DNA of 64,000 nucleotides from positions 36,420-100,419 of the forward strand of contig JAEUHI010000058.1 in assembly GCA_016795385.1 (NCBI GenBank). The letters run 5' to 3'. Origin of the DNA: Verrucomicrobiales bacterium (GTDB taxonomy: Bacteria > Verrucomicrobiota > Verrucomicrobiia > Verrucomicrobiales > DEV007). Made by a program: the position numbers and the translations under genes. Under the pieces are notes generated by a model, which saw only the letters and a list, made by a program, of their open reading frames with translations, did no database searches and was not told where the DNA came from. Below are positions 7,875 through 15,490 of this stretch, piece after piece; the stretch's first letter is position 1, and each line of letters begins with the position of its first letter.

Positions 7875-9155
7875 ATGGAACGAATCGATCGACGCCGTTT
7901 TGTGCTCCGCTCTCTCTATGCCTCGCTCGCGTTGCCGAGCCTGCATTCGCTGATGACAGGCACGCTTCGTGCCAACGGACCGGTCCTCGCGACGAAGGGT
8001 GCCGGTGTCGGCGCACGACGCTTCGTGGCGGTGGGGAACCTCCTCGGCTTCCAACAAAAATCCTTCTTCCCCGAAACGACGGGCAAGGGCTACGAGTTGA
8101 CGACCCTGCTCAAGCCGCTGGAGAAAAACCGCGGCCACATGACGGTCTACCGCGGTCTCGACCACGGGATCAAAGGCGGTCACTTCGCGGTGCATTCCTT
8201 TCTTTCCGGTGTGCTCCACTCCGAGGCGCAGAACCGTCCCGATGGCAACGTGACGATCGATCAATTCATCGCCGATGAAGTCGGCACCCAGACGCGCTTC
8301 CCCTCCCTCACGATCGGTTGCGAAGATGGCATCCACGGCGGTTGCCAGATCGCCTGGACGAAGTCGGGCGTCCGCGTGCCGCCGGTCACGGGTCCGGCCG
8401 AACTCTTCGAGAAACTTTTCGTGGAGGAGTCGCCCGAACGCCGTGCGGCGCGCTCCGGGGAGAACCAACTTCATGGATCCATCCTCGACAGCGTCCTCGA
8501 AGACGCGAACGATCTCGCCCGCCGCGTGAACCGCGAGGACAAGGACAAGCTCGACGAATATTTCACCTCCGTCCGCGATGTGGAGAAGCGCCTGCAGATG
8601 CGCCGGCGCTGGGAGAACGAACCCAAGCCGAAAGCCCCCTTCGCCAAGCCGGCGAACCGCAACACGGTGGAGGATCTGCCGATGCTTTACGAGCTGATCG
8701 CGCTCGCCCTGCAGACCGATTCCACCCGCGTCGCCACCCTCGAGATCGGCGGCACCTACCTGCCCCAGCATCTCGGGATCGACAAATCGTATCACGGGCT
8801 CTCGCACCACGGCAAAGACGAGGAGGCAATCAAGCACCTCATCACCCTCGAGACGCACCAGATCGACCATTTCGGAAAATTCCTCACCCGCCTCGCCGGG
8901 ATCCAGGATGGCGACAAGACCCTCCTCGATTCGACCGCCGTCGTTTTCGGCAGCGGCATCGGCGACAGCAATTCGCACACCAACACCGACCTGCCCATCA
9001 TCCTCGCGGGTGGCGGCTATCGTCACGGTGAATTCAAGAAGGTCGAAGCGACCGGCTCGAAGAAAGTGCCGCTCTGCAACCTCTTCCTCGACATCGCGCA
9101 GAAGATGGGGCTCGAGACCGACGCCTTCGGCACGAGCACGAGCACCTTTGCCTGA
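7875..9155 (+). CDS. DUF1552 family exported protein
   Basis: 426 residues. Two adjacent ATGs (7872 and 7875) are possible starts; both give a Tat-like N-terminus (DRRRFVLRSLYASLALPSL). The body matches DUF1552: RRFVAVGNLLGFQQKSFFPE, the VYRGLDHGIKGGHFAVHSFL segment, and the late GIGDSNSHTNTDLPIILAGG. It resembles DUF1501 proteins of the sulfatase/phosphatase-like fold. It sits 2 bp upstream of a DUF1592 protein, the usual pairing in Planctomycetes and Verrucomicrobia, where the two are thought to act together outside the cytoplasm. The biochemical function is not established. Confidence 0.92.
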   Translation: MERIDRRRFVLRSLYASLALPSLHSLMTGTLRANGPVLATKGAGVGARRFVAVGNLLGFQQKSFFPETTGKGYELTTLLKPLEKNRGHMTVYRGLDHGIKGGHFAVHSFLSGVLHSEAQNRPDGNVTIDQFIADEVGTQTRFPSLTIGCEDGIHGGCQIAWTKSGVRVPPVTGPAELFEKLFVEESPERRAARSGENQLHGSILDSVLEDANDLARRVNREDKDKLDEYFTSVRDVEKRLQMRRRWENEPKPKAPFAKPANRNTVEDLPMLYELIALALQTDSTRVATLEIGGTYLPQHLGIDKSYHGLSHHGKDEEAIKHLITLETHQIDHFGKFLTRLAGIQDGDKTLLDSTAVVFGSGIGDSNSHTNTDLPIILAGGGYRHGEFKKVEATGSKKVPLCNLFLDIAQKMGLETDAFGTSTSTFA

Positions 9156-9157
9156 GC

Positions 9158-11668
9158 ATGCGCAAAGGGGTGGGAAGGCAAAGGACGGGGGTGCTCGCGA
9201 GAGTTTCGCTCCTTTTGTTGATATCGATGGCGACCCTGTCGCGCGGCGACGAGGCCGGCCGGAAGGTCGTGAATGAATTCCTCGGCAACTACTGCCTCGA
9301 ATGCCACGACTCTTCCGTGCAGAAAGGCGAACGCGATTTTGAGGCGCTCGATCTGCCGCTGAAGACGCATCACGATCTCATCGCGGCGAAGGAGGTGATC
9401 GACCAGGTGACCCTGCGCGAGATGCCGCCGAAAGACGCCGCGCAACCCACCGATGAAGAGCGGCTCGCGGTACTGCGCGCCCTGCGCGGCGGCATCGCGG
9501 AGGCGCGCTCGCAATTCGAGAGCACCGGTTCACGCACGGTGATGCGCCGCCTCTCGAACCGCGAGTACGAAAACACCCTCGAGACCCTCTTTGGTCGGCG
9601 GGTCGACACTCTCGGGTTGACCGCGGATTTCCCGAAGGACAAAAAGAGCCATCACCTCGACACGATCGGCGATGCCCTCGTCACCTCCGGATTTCTGCTC
9701 GACCAGTATTTCCAATCCGCCAACCGCCTCGTCGAGAGCCGACTCGGCCAACCCGCGATGGAGCCGAAGACCTGGCACTTCACAAAGAACTTCAAGCAAT
9801 ACGAGGAACTGAGCGGTCCGCACAAGGAGGCGCTCGACTACAAATTCCTCTGCCTCTACGAGCAGCCGAACACCGACACGCGGCAGGGCGGCTACGGCCA
9901 CATCGAGGATTTTCTCGCCGGCGTGCCCGTCTCGGGTCTCTACGAAATCGAGATCCTCGCCCAGGCGATGCATCGCGACACTCACTACGATCCGAAGATC
10001 TTCGGGATCGATTTTTCCGAGCCCTTCCGCATCGGCGTGGTGCCGGGGGATGTCACGAAAGGCCACATCCACTACCCGCAGGCGATCGAGCCCATTCTCG
10101 CCGAGGCCGTCGTCCCTGACAAAGAGCCCACCTGGATGAAGTTCAAGGTCTGGCTCGAGGCGGGGCAGACGCCGCGGTTTATCTTTCCCAACGGTCCCTA
10201 CGAGTCGCGCGCCTCCGTGCTGGAAATCAACCGTCGCTACAAGGATGAATTCAAGGGCAAGGTCTCCGACTCGGGGGTCGGTCGCGCCCACATCCTGCGC
10301 GAGGGCAAGCTCCCCCACATCCGCATCGGCGAGATCAAGGTGAAAGGACCGCTGAAAGAAGAAGGCGGCTCGCTCGAGGAGATCGCCGTCTTCGGCAAAG
10401 GCGGATTCAACGAGGGCAAAGCAGTCGACCAGCTCTTCGCGTTTGGCGAGAAAGCCTTCCGCCGTCCCCTTGATGAAAAGGATCGCGCCCGCATCGAAGG
10501 CACCTACCGGAAGCGGCTCGAGGAGAAAGCCACGCCGCGCCAGGCAGCACTCGATACGGTGAAACGCATCCTCTGTTCGCCGGCCTTTTTCTACCTCAGC
10601 GAGATCACGCCGGAGGAGGAGCGGACGCTGCGTCCCTACGATCTCGCCTCGCGCCTTTCCTACGCGCTCTGGGCCGGCCCGCCCGATGCGGCCCTCCTCG
10701 CCGCCGCCGACGACGGCACCCTGACCAACACCGAAACCCTCCAGAAACAGATCGAACGGATGTTGAAGGATCCCCGGTCCGGGGGATTCATCGAGGCCTT
10801 TCTCGATGCCTGGCTGAATCTCGGCGAGATCGGCAACCAGCCGCCTCCGCGACAGGTCGCGCGGGTTTTCTACGCCGAGGATCTGCCGACCTCGATGAAG
10901 GAGGAGGCCCGCCTCTTTTTCCGTCACCTTCTTGAAGAGAACGGACCGGTCACGGACTTCCTCGATTCCGATTACACCTTCGTCGACAAGAAGCTGGCCA
11001 ACCTCTACGCCCTGCCCGAGAAGGAGAAGCTCCGCCTCGCCGACGGATTCCAGCGGGTCAGTCTGAAGCCTGAAAGCCACCGGGGCGGGGTCCTCGGCAT
11101 GGCGGGCGTCCTGACGGTGAGTGCGAACGGAGTCGAGACCTCGCCGGTGACGCGCGGGGTCTGGGTCTCGGAAAACATCCTCGGTGTGCAGCCTCCGACT
11201 CCGCCGGATGTCGTGCCCGAGATCGAATCCGATGTCAGCGGCGCGACGACGATCCGCGAGCGGCTCGCCAAACACGCCGCCGACAAGACCTGCGCCGAGT
11301 GTCACCGCAAAATCGACCCGCTCGGTTTCGGGCTCGAAACCTTTGACCCGATCGGCCGTTGGCGCACGAAATACCCCGCGACGAAGAAGGATGGCCCCTC
11401 GCCGAAGATCGATGCCTCGGGCGAGTTTCCTTCGGGCGAGACCTATGCCGACTTCCGCGAGTTCAAGAAGATCCTCGCGGGCGAGCGGAAGGACCTTTTC
11501 ACCCGCCACCTCGTCTCGAAGCTGCTCTCCTACGCGACCGGCCGCCACATGGAGGTGGTGGACGACTACGAGATCGGCGACATCCTCGAAGAGGTGAAGA
11601 AGGAAAACTACGGGCTGAAGACGCTCGTCGTCGAATCCCTCACCAGCGATATCTTCCGCTCGCGCTGA
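9158..11668 (+). CDS. DUF1592/DUF1588/DUF1585 protein with cytochrome-like CxxCH motifs
   Basis: 836 residues. A signal-type hydrophobic stretch (VLARVSLLLLISMATLS) is followed by a Planctomycete cytochrome C-like segment with CLECH at residues 46-50. DUF1587 (RLSNREYENTLETLFG), DUF1595/DUF1592 (FGEKAFRRPL; YDLASRLSYALWAGPPD), DUF1588 (with a second CxxCH, CAECHRKIDPLGFG) and DUF1585 (TRHLVSKLLSYATGRHME) then come in the standard order. The two CxxCH motifs suggest covalent haem or metal binding. It is translationally close to the DUF1552 gene (2 bp) and almost certainly in one operon with it. Its role as a periplasmic or outer-membrane redox partner is inferred. Confidence 0.93.
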   Translation: MRKGVGRQRTGVLARVSLLLLISMATLSRGDEAGRKVVNEFLGNYCLECHDSSVQKGERDFEALDLPLKTHHDLIAAKEVIDQVTLREMPPKDAAQPTDEERLAVLRALRGGIAEARSQFESTGSRTVMRRLSNREYENTLETLFGRRVDTLGLTADFPKDKKSHHLDTIGDALVTSGFLLDQYFQSANRLVESRLGQPAMEPKTWHFTKNFKQYEELSGPHKEALDYKFLCLYEQPNTDTRQGGYGHIEDFLAGVPVSGLYEIEILAQAMHRDTHYDPKIFGIDFSEPFRIGVVPGDVTKGHIHYPQAIEPILAEAVVPDKEPTWMKFKVWLEAGQTPRFIFPNGPYESRASVLEINRRYKDEFKGKVSDSGVGRAHILREGKLPHIRIGEIKVKGPLKEEGGSLEEIAVFGKGGFNEGKAVDQLFAFGEKAFRRPLDEKDRARIEGTYRKRLEEKATPRQAALDTVKRILCSPAFFYLSEITPEEERTLRPYDLASRLSYALWAGPPDAALLAAADDGTLTNTETLQKQIERMLKDPRSGGFIEAFLDAWLNLGEIGNQPPPRQVARVFYAEDLPTSMKEEARLFFRHLLEENGPVTDFLDSDYTFVDKKLANLYALPEKEKLRLADGFQRVSLKPESHRGGVLGMAGVLTVSANGVETSPVTRGVWVSENILGVQPPTPPDVVPEIESDVSGATTIRERLAKHAADKTCAECHRKIDPLGFGLETFDPIGRWRTKYPATKKDGPSPKIDASGEFPSGETYADFREFKKILAGERKDLFTRHLVSKLLSYATGRHMEVVDDYEIGDILEEVKKENYGLKTLVVESLTSDIFRSR

Positions 11669-11678
11669 GGGCGTGCGA

Positions 11679-12452
11679 TCACCGTTGCCTCACCGCTTCG
11701 TCGAGAAGCCGGTTGTAGATCTGCTGGCGCTCCGGCATGCCGAGTCCGCGGTTCCGGTACTCGTACATCTTCACGTTGATGCTCTCGCGTTGCTCGACCG
11801 AAAGCCGGGAAATCTTCGAGACGACCTCGGGTGGGATCGTCTGGTTGTCGCCGTAGCCGTCGGCCTTGAAGCCATCCTTGATGTTGCGGGCGGCATTGCG
11901 GGCGTCGTTCATCTGATCGGGCGTGAGGACGCGTGGATCCGGTCCGCCGTGGGGTCCGGTGCCGCCACCGGGCGTGCCGTTGCCGACGCGGTTCGAGACT
12001 ACCGCCGCCGCCGCGCCCTTCGCGGGGGGCGGGGATTTCTCATAGCGGATCGAAAAGATCTCGCCGCCGCCCGCCATCTTGATGCGCGCGGTGAGCGTCT
12101 CGAGGTCGGAGGGATTGCCTCTCACCTCCACGAGTTGCCAGCCCTCGGGACTGATCTGATCGCGTGAAACCACGGAGGTCTTCCGCGTTTCCACGTCGAG
12201 GAGCGTGGCCACGGGCTCGTCCGCGATGCGGGCAACGCCGGTGATGATGAGGGATTTGGAGAGGTCGAGGGTGCGGATGAAAGGCGAATGCTGCCGCAGG
12301 GCGGCAAAGTGGTCCGCGGTGACCTGACCCGGCAGGTCGAAGGCATCGGACGATTCCGTCGCCGGCTCTTGGGCGAAAATCGCCGCCGCCGGAAGCCATG
12401 CGGCCACGGCAAACAGGCACGGAACGATCGGATGCTGGCGGTTCGCGATCAC
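11679..12452 (-). CDS. Exported protein of unknown function
   Basis: 257 residues with a signal peptide (VPCLFAVAAWLPAAAIFAQ). The first part (QHSPFIRTLDLSKSLIITGV, ADEPVATLLDVETRKTSVVS) looks like a compact beta domain. The middle is a Gly/Pro-rich linker (GNGTPGGGTGPHGGPDPR), and the C-terminal quarter is helical and charged (VVSKISRLSVEQRESINVKM). No recognised family. Proteins of this layout are common in Verrucomicrobia. It is convergent with the DUF1592 gene and divergent from jetA; 161 bp separate its start from jetA, which must contain the Wadjet promoter. Confidence 0.7.
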   Translation of the reverse strand: MIANRQHPIVPCLFAVAAWLPAAAIFAQEPATESSDAFDLPGQVTADHFAALRQHSPFIRTLDLSKSLIITGVARIADEPVATLLDVETRKTSVVSRDQISPEGWQLVEVRGNPSDLETLTARIKMAGGGEIFSIRYEKSPPPAKGAAAAVVSNRVGNGTPGGGTGPHGGPDPRVLTPDQMNDARNAARNIKDGFKADGYGDNQTIPPEVVSKISRLSVEQRESINVKMYEYRNRGLGMPERQQIYNRLLDEAVRQR

Positions 12453-12613
12453 GTCGGGGAAAGTGTGCGCCGGATCGCGCGCCTGATCGAGTCACGGATA
12501 TGCGCGGGATGGGACGGCGCGTCCGCAGGCCGGACTTGATTGTCGGGAGGGGAAAGGCAGGATAGCAGGAGTCGCGATTTCAGCTCCTTGTTCAAGCTCC
12601 GCCACCCGAACTG

Positions 12614-14110
12614 ATGTCCCCCGATTCCACCCTCCGCTTCGTCCGCCTGCGCCGCGCCCATGCTTCGTGGCTGCTGCTGGCCTCGCGGCGGGCGCCGCTG
12701 GTGGTCGGCTGTCTGCGTCCCTTGTTCGAGGAAAACCAGGGCGAACTGTGCTGGGAGGACGCGGTGGAAAAGCTCGCGGAGATTTTCGCTGAACACGCCA
12801 ATCACGAGGAGTTCGGCATCGTGCCCGGCGAGCAGATCGCCACGGCTCGGGCGGAGCTGCGCGACTGGCTGAAGCGTGGGCTCGTCGTCGAGCGCGAGGG
12901 CCGGCTCATCGCCACCGATGCCCTGCAAAAGGCCTTCGACTTCATCGGGAGTCTGGAGGAGGAACACATGACCTCGACCGCCTCGCGCCTCTCGACGGTG
13001 CAGCGCGAGATCGAGGCGCTGGAGGCCCGCCTGAATCCCGACCGGCAGAAACGTGCCGAGCATCTCCGGAAACGCATCGCCGCGCTCGAGGCGGAATTGG
13101 TGCGCGTCGAGCAAGGCGAGTTCGAGGTGCTCTCGGGAGCGCCGGCGCGCGAGGGTATTCAGAATGTTTACAAGCTCGCGTTGAGCCTGCGGGCGGATTT
13201 CCGCCGGGTGGAGGATTCCTACCGCGACGCCGATCGTCGGCTGCGGCAGAACATCGTCCGCAGCGACCAGAACCGGGGCAGCGTGCTCGATCTGCTGCTC
13301 GACGGGCACGAGGATCTGCTGAAAACGCCCGAGGGCAGTGTCTTCGACGGTTTTTACCGGCAGCTCGGCGAGGTGGTGGAGCTGGAGGAAATGAAAGCCC
13401 GGCTGCGCTCGATCCTCGAAAGTCCCGAGGCACCGGCCGCGCTCGCGCCACGGCAGCGGGCGGAGCTGCGCTGGCTCGTCCATGGCCTGGTGCGCGAGTC
13501 CGAGCGGGTCATCGAGGCCCGCGCCCGGGGCGAACGCGATGTGCGGGGTTTCATCAAGGCGGGCGTGGCGGGCGAGCAGCATCGGGTGGGTGCCTTGCTC
13601 AATGATTTGCTGGAGGCCGCCACCGACCTCGATTGGTCCTCCGCCGCGCTGCGCCGTTCGCCGGGGCCCTTGCCTCCGGTGGCGGTGGCGATCCCCCATC
13701 TGCCTCTGGTGCAGCGCTTGCGGTTCAAGGAAGCGGACACGGCCGAGAGCACCGATCTCGACCTGGATGAGCATCACGGCCGGCTCGACGAAGTGGGCGA
13801 CGATTTCTGGGCGGCCCTGGACGGACTCGACCGGCTGGCCTTGCACCGGAATACCTTGGGGGTGTTGCGCGAGTCACCGGACGGGGCGCTCACGCTCGGC
13901 GGTCTCGCCGAGGCGCTGCCACCCACGCACGATCTGGAGACGCTGGCCTACTGGCTTGGACTCGGCCGCGAGACCGGGGCGGACTTTGGCGAGGCCCGCG
14001 AGACTTTGGAAATGGAGGATCGCGACGGCATCCCGACCCGATTCGATCTGCCACTCGTCACCCTTGCGGCCGCTGCCGTGGAGGCGGTGAACCCTGAGAC
14101 CTTGGGATGA
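12614..14110 (+). CDS. jetA: Wadjet type I subunit JetA (DUF3375)
   Basis: 498 residues, first gene of a complete jetABCD operon. JetA is the kleisin-like subunit that bridges the JetC SMC-like ATPase heads. The DUF3375 family is recognisable from its position and pattern: a winged-helix-like N-terminus (RFVRLRRAHASWLLLASRRA, FEENQGELCWEDAVEKL), a central helical/coiled-coil region (STASRLSTVQREIEALEARL; KRIAALEAELVRVEQGEF), and a C-terminal region with LAEALPPTHDLETLAYWL. Wadjet recognises closed circular plasmids by loop extrusion and cleaves them. jetB starts 1 bp after the stop, so the two are translationally coupled. Confidence 0.88.
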   Translation: MSPDSTLRFVRLRRAHASWLLLASRRAPLVVGCLRPLFEENQGELCWEDAVEKLAEIFAEHANHEEFGIVPGEQIATARAELRDWLKRGLVVEREGRLIATDALQKAFDFIGSLEEEHMTSTASRLSTVQREIEALEARLNPDRQKRAEHLRKRIAALEAELVRVEQGEFEVLSGAPAREGIQNVYKLALSLRADFRRVEDSYRDADRRLRQNIVRSDQNRGSVLDLLLDGHEDLLKTPEGSVFDGFYRQLGEVVELEEMKARLRSILESPEAPAALAPRQRAELRWLVHGLVRESERVIEARARGERDVRGFIKAGVAGEQHRVGALLNDLLEAATDLDWSSAALRRSPGPLPPVAVAIPHLPLVQRLRFKEADTAESTDLDLDEHHGRLDEVGDDFWAALDGLDRLALHRNTLGVLRESPDGALTLGGLAEALPPTHDLETLAYWLGLGRETGADFGEARETLEMEDRDGIPTRFDLPLVTLAAAAVEAVNPETLG

Positions 14111-14111
14111 T

Positions 14112-14795
14112 ATGGAAGAAGAACCCACATCCGATTGGCAGGAGTCGGAATCCGCCCCGGCCGAGGCCGCAGTTTCCGCCTCCGGCACCCCGGCCGAAGT
14201 CAAGGCGCTCGCCCAGGAGCTGTTGAAAAGCGGCTACCTCGAGAGCACGGCGGATGCGGCGGCCTTCCACGCGGTCGTCCGTCTGCGTCGCGAGATCGAT
14301 GCCGTGCTCGAGCCGCTCGATCTCTGTCTCGAACTCGACGAAACCCGCGGCCTCGCCGTGCTGCGCGTCACTGAACCCGTCTCGTCCTCGCCCGACGAGG
14401 CTTGGAGCCACCCACTGGTGCGCCGCCAGCGTTTGACCCTTGAGCAGAGCCTGCTCGTCGCGATCCTGCGGCGGGCCTATGTGGTGCAAGAGCTCGAGAG
14501 CGGTATCGGCGTGCGCGAGGTGCGGGTGGCACTGGATGAGCTGCTCTCCGAACTCCAGGTTTTCCTCCCCGACTCCGGCAGCGACACGAAAAACCGGCAA
14601 CGCCTCCTCACCCTGCTCGACCAGCTCAAGCCCCACGGCATCGTCAGCGAGCCGGACGCGCGCGGCGAGGTCGTGATCCGCCCGCTCATCACCCGCCTCG
14701 CCAATCCTGAGACGCTGGCCGCGCTGCTGGCGCATTTTCGGGAGATGGCAGGCAGCGGGAGGGATGGATCCAGAGAGATTGACATTCCACACTGA
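14112..14795 (+). CDS. jetB: Wadjet type I subunit JetB (DUF4194)
   Basis: 227 residues. DUF4194 proteins are the KITE-type (MukE/MksE-like) winged-helix subunits of Wadjet. Seen here: an acidic start, then VKALAQELLKSGYLESTADA, the strand VLEPLDLCLELDETRGLAVL, HPLVRRQRLTLEQSLLVAIL and the second winged-helix half ending LLTLLDQLKPHGIVSEPDA. It lies between jetA and a toxin-antitoxin pair; in the usual type I operon jetC would follow directly. Its stop (14793-14795) comes just before the palindrome that precedes the antitoxin start. Confidence 0.88.
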   Translation: MEEEPTSDWQESESAPAEAAVSASGTPAEVKALAQELLKSGYLESTADAAAFHAVVRLRREIDAVLEPLDLCLELDETRGLAVLRVTEPVSSSPDEAWSHPLVRRQRLTLEQSLLVAILRRAYVVQELESGIGVREVRVALDELLSELQVFLPDSGSDTKNRQRLLTLLDQLKPHGIVSEPDARGEVVIRPLITRLANPETLAALLAHFREMAGSGRDGSREIDIPH

Positions 14796-14797
14796 AA

Positions 14798-14812
14798 GTG
14801 GGATGATCCCAC
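14798..14812. promoter_or_regulatory. Perfect 15-bp palindrome abutting the antitoxin start, likely TA operator
   Basis: GTGGGATGATCCCAC is a perfect inverted repeat of two 7-bp arms around one base. It fills the gap between the jetB stop (14795) and the first ATG of the antitoxin gene (14813). AbrB/VapB antitoxins bind such palindromes at their own promoters, usually with the toxin as co-repressor. Its placement suggests that the pair is autoregulated from inside the Wadjet operon. Binding is inferred from the sequence only. Confidence 0.6.
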
Positions 14813-15046
14813 ATGATGAAAACGGTCACGACGGATCAAAAACGCCGGGTCGTCCTACCCAATTCGGAGCCCGGCGAGGTCTATCAAGTCCGTGAGGTGG
14901 AGGGTGGCCACTTCGAATTGACCAAGCTGGTTCCCGCCCCGAGAATCGCGCAGAATCCCGATGAACTCCGGGACCGCATGCGGCAACACGGGCTGACGCC
15001 GAAGATGAGCTGGGAAACCCTCCGGGAATCGACACGGGAATGGTGA
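14813..15046 (+). CDS. VapB-like antitoxin (AbrB/SpoVT-type DNA-binding)
   Basis: 77 residues; the second ATG (14816) is an equally good start. The N-terminal 40 residues fit the swapped-hairpin AbrB/MazE fold (TVTTDQKRRVVLPNSEPGEV, then YQVREVEGGHFELTKL). The C-terminal half is a charged tail (ELRDRMRQHGLTPKMSWETL) of the kind that wraps and blocks the toxin. The stop overlaps the next gene's start in ATGGTGA, giving the tight coupling usual for toxin-antitoxin pairs. The gene is inserted in the Wadjet operon, in the same orientation. Confidence 0.82.
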   Translation: MMKTVTTDQKRRVVLPNSEPGEVYQVREVEGGHFELTKLVPAPRIAQNPDELRDRMRQHGLTPKMSWETLRESTREW

Positions 15047-15459
15047 CTCTCTTCGATACCAACGTCTTGATTTACGCCTTCGATCCAGTCTCGAAGTTTC
15101 ATCAGTGGGCGGACGAGACGCTGTTCGAGGCGCTTTCGGAAGGAAGCGCGGCAATCAACCCGGTGATACTGGCCGAGCTTTGTGTGGGCGACGCCGCACC
15201 GGGCACGGTTCGGGAAAGGCTGGAGGGGCTCGGGATGACCTTCCTCGACCTGCCGTGTTCAAGCGCGGAGCGTGCCGCCGGGGCTTTCGCGGCCTGCCTC
15301 GAGGAGCGCAAGAGAGCCGGAGCCACTGAGACCGGCAAAACACCTTTACCGGATTTCTTCATTGGCGCCCACGCGGAGCTGCTGGGTGCCGCCATCGCGA
15401 CCGTCGATACCGCGCGATACCGCACCTATTTTCCGAAGGTGAGTCTCCTGACACCCTGA
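15040..15459 (+). CDS. VapC-like PIN-domain ribonuclease toxin
   Basis: 139 residues. PIN domains are magnesium-dependent RNases; VapC toxins cut tRNA or rRNA and stop translation. The acidic active site is complete: Asp6 in LFDTNVLIYA, Glu46 in ILAELCVG, Asp105 in LPDFFIGAHA and Asp123 in IATVDTARY, with the usual spacing. The start overlaps the antitoxin gene by 7 bp. The stop is 31 bp before jetC. Because all key residues are intact and the antitoxin is present, the pair is predicted to be functional rather than a relic. Confidence 0.9.
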   Translation: MVTLFDTNVLIYAFDPVSKFHQWADETLFEALSEGSAAINPVILAELCVGDAAPGTVRERLEGLGMTFLDLPCSSAERAAGAFAACLEERKRAGATETGKTPLPDFFIGAHAELLGAAIATVDTARYRTYFPKVSLLTP

Positions 15460-15490
15460 CTTTCGCCTCGCGCCGCCTTGACTGGCAAAA

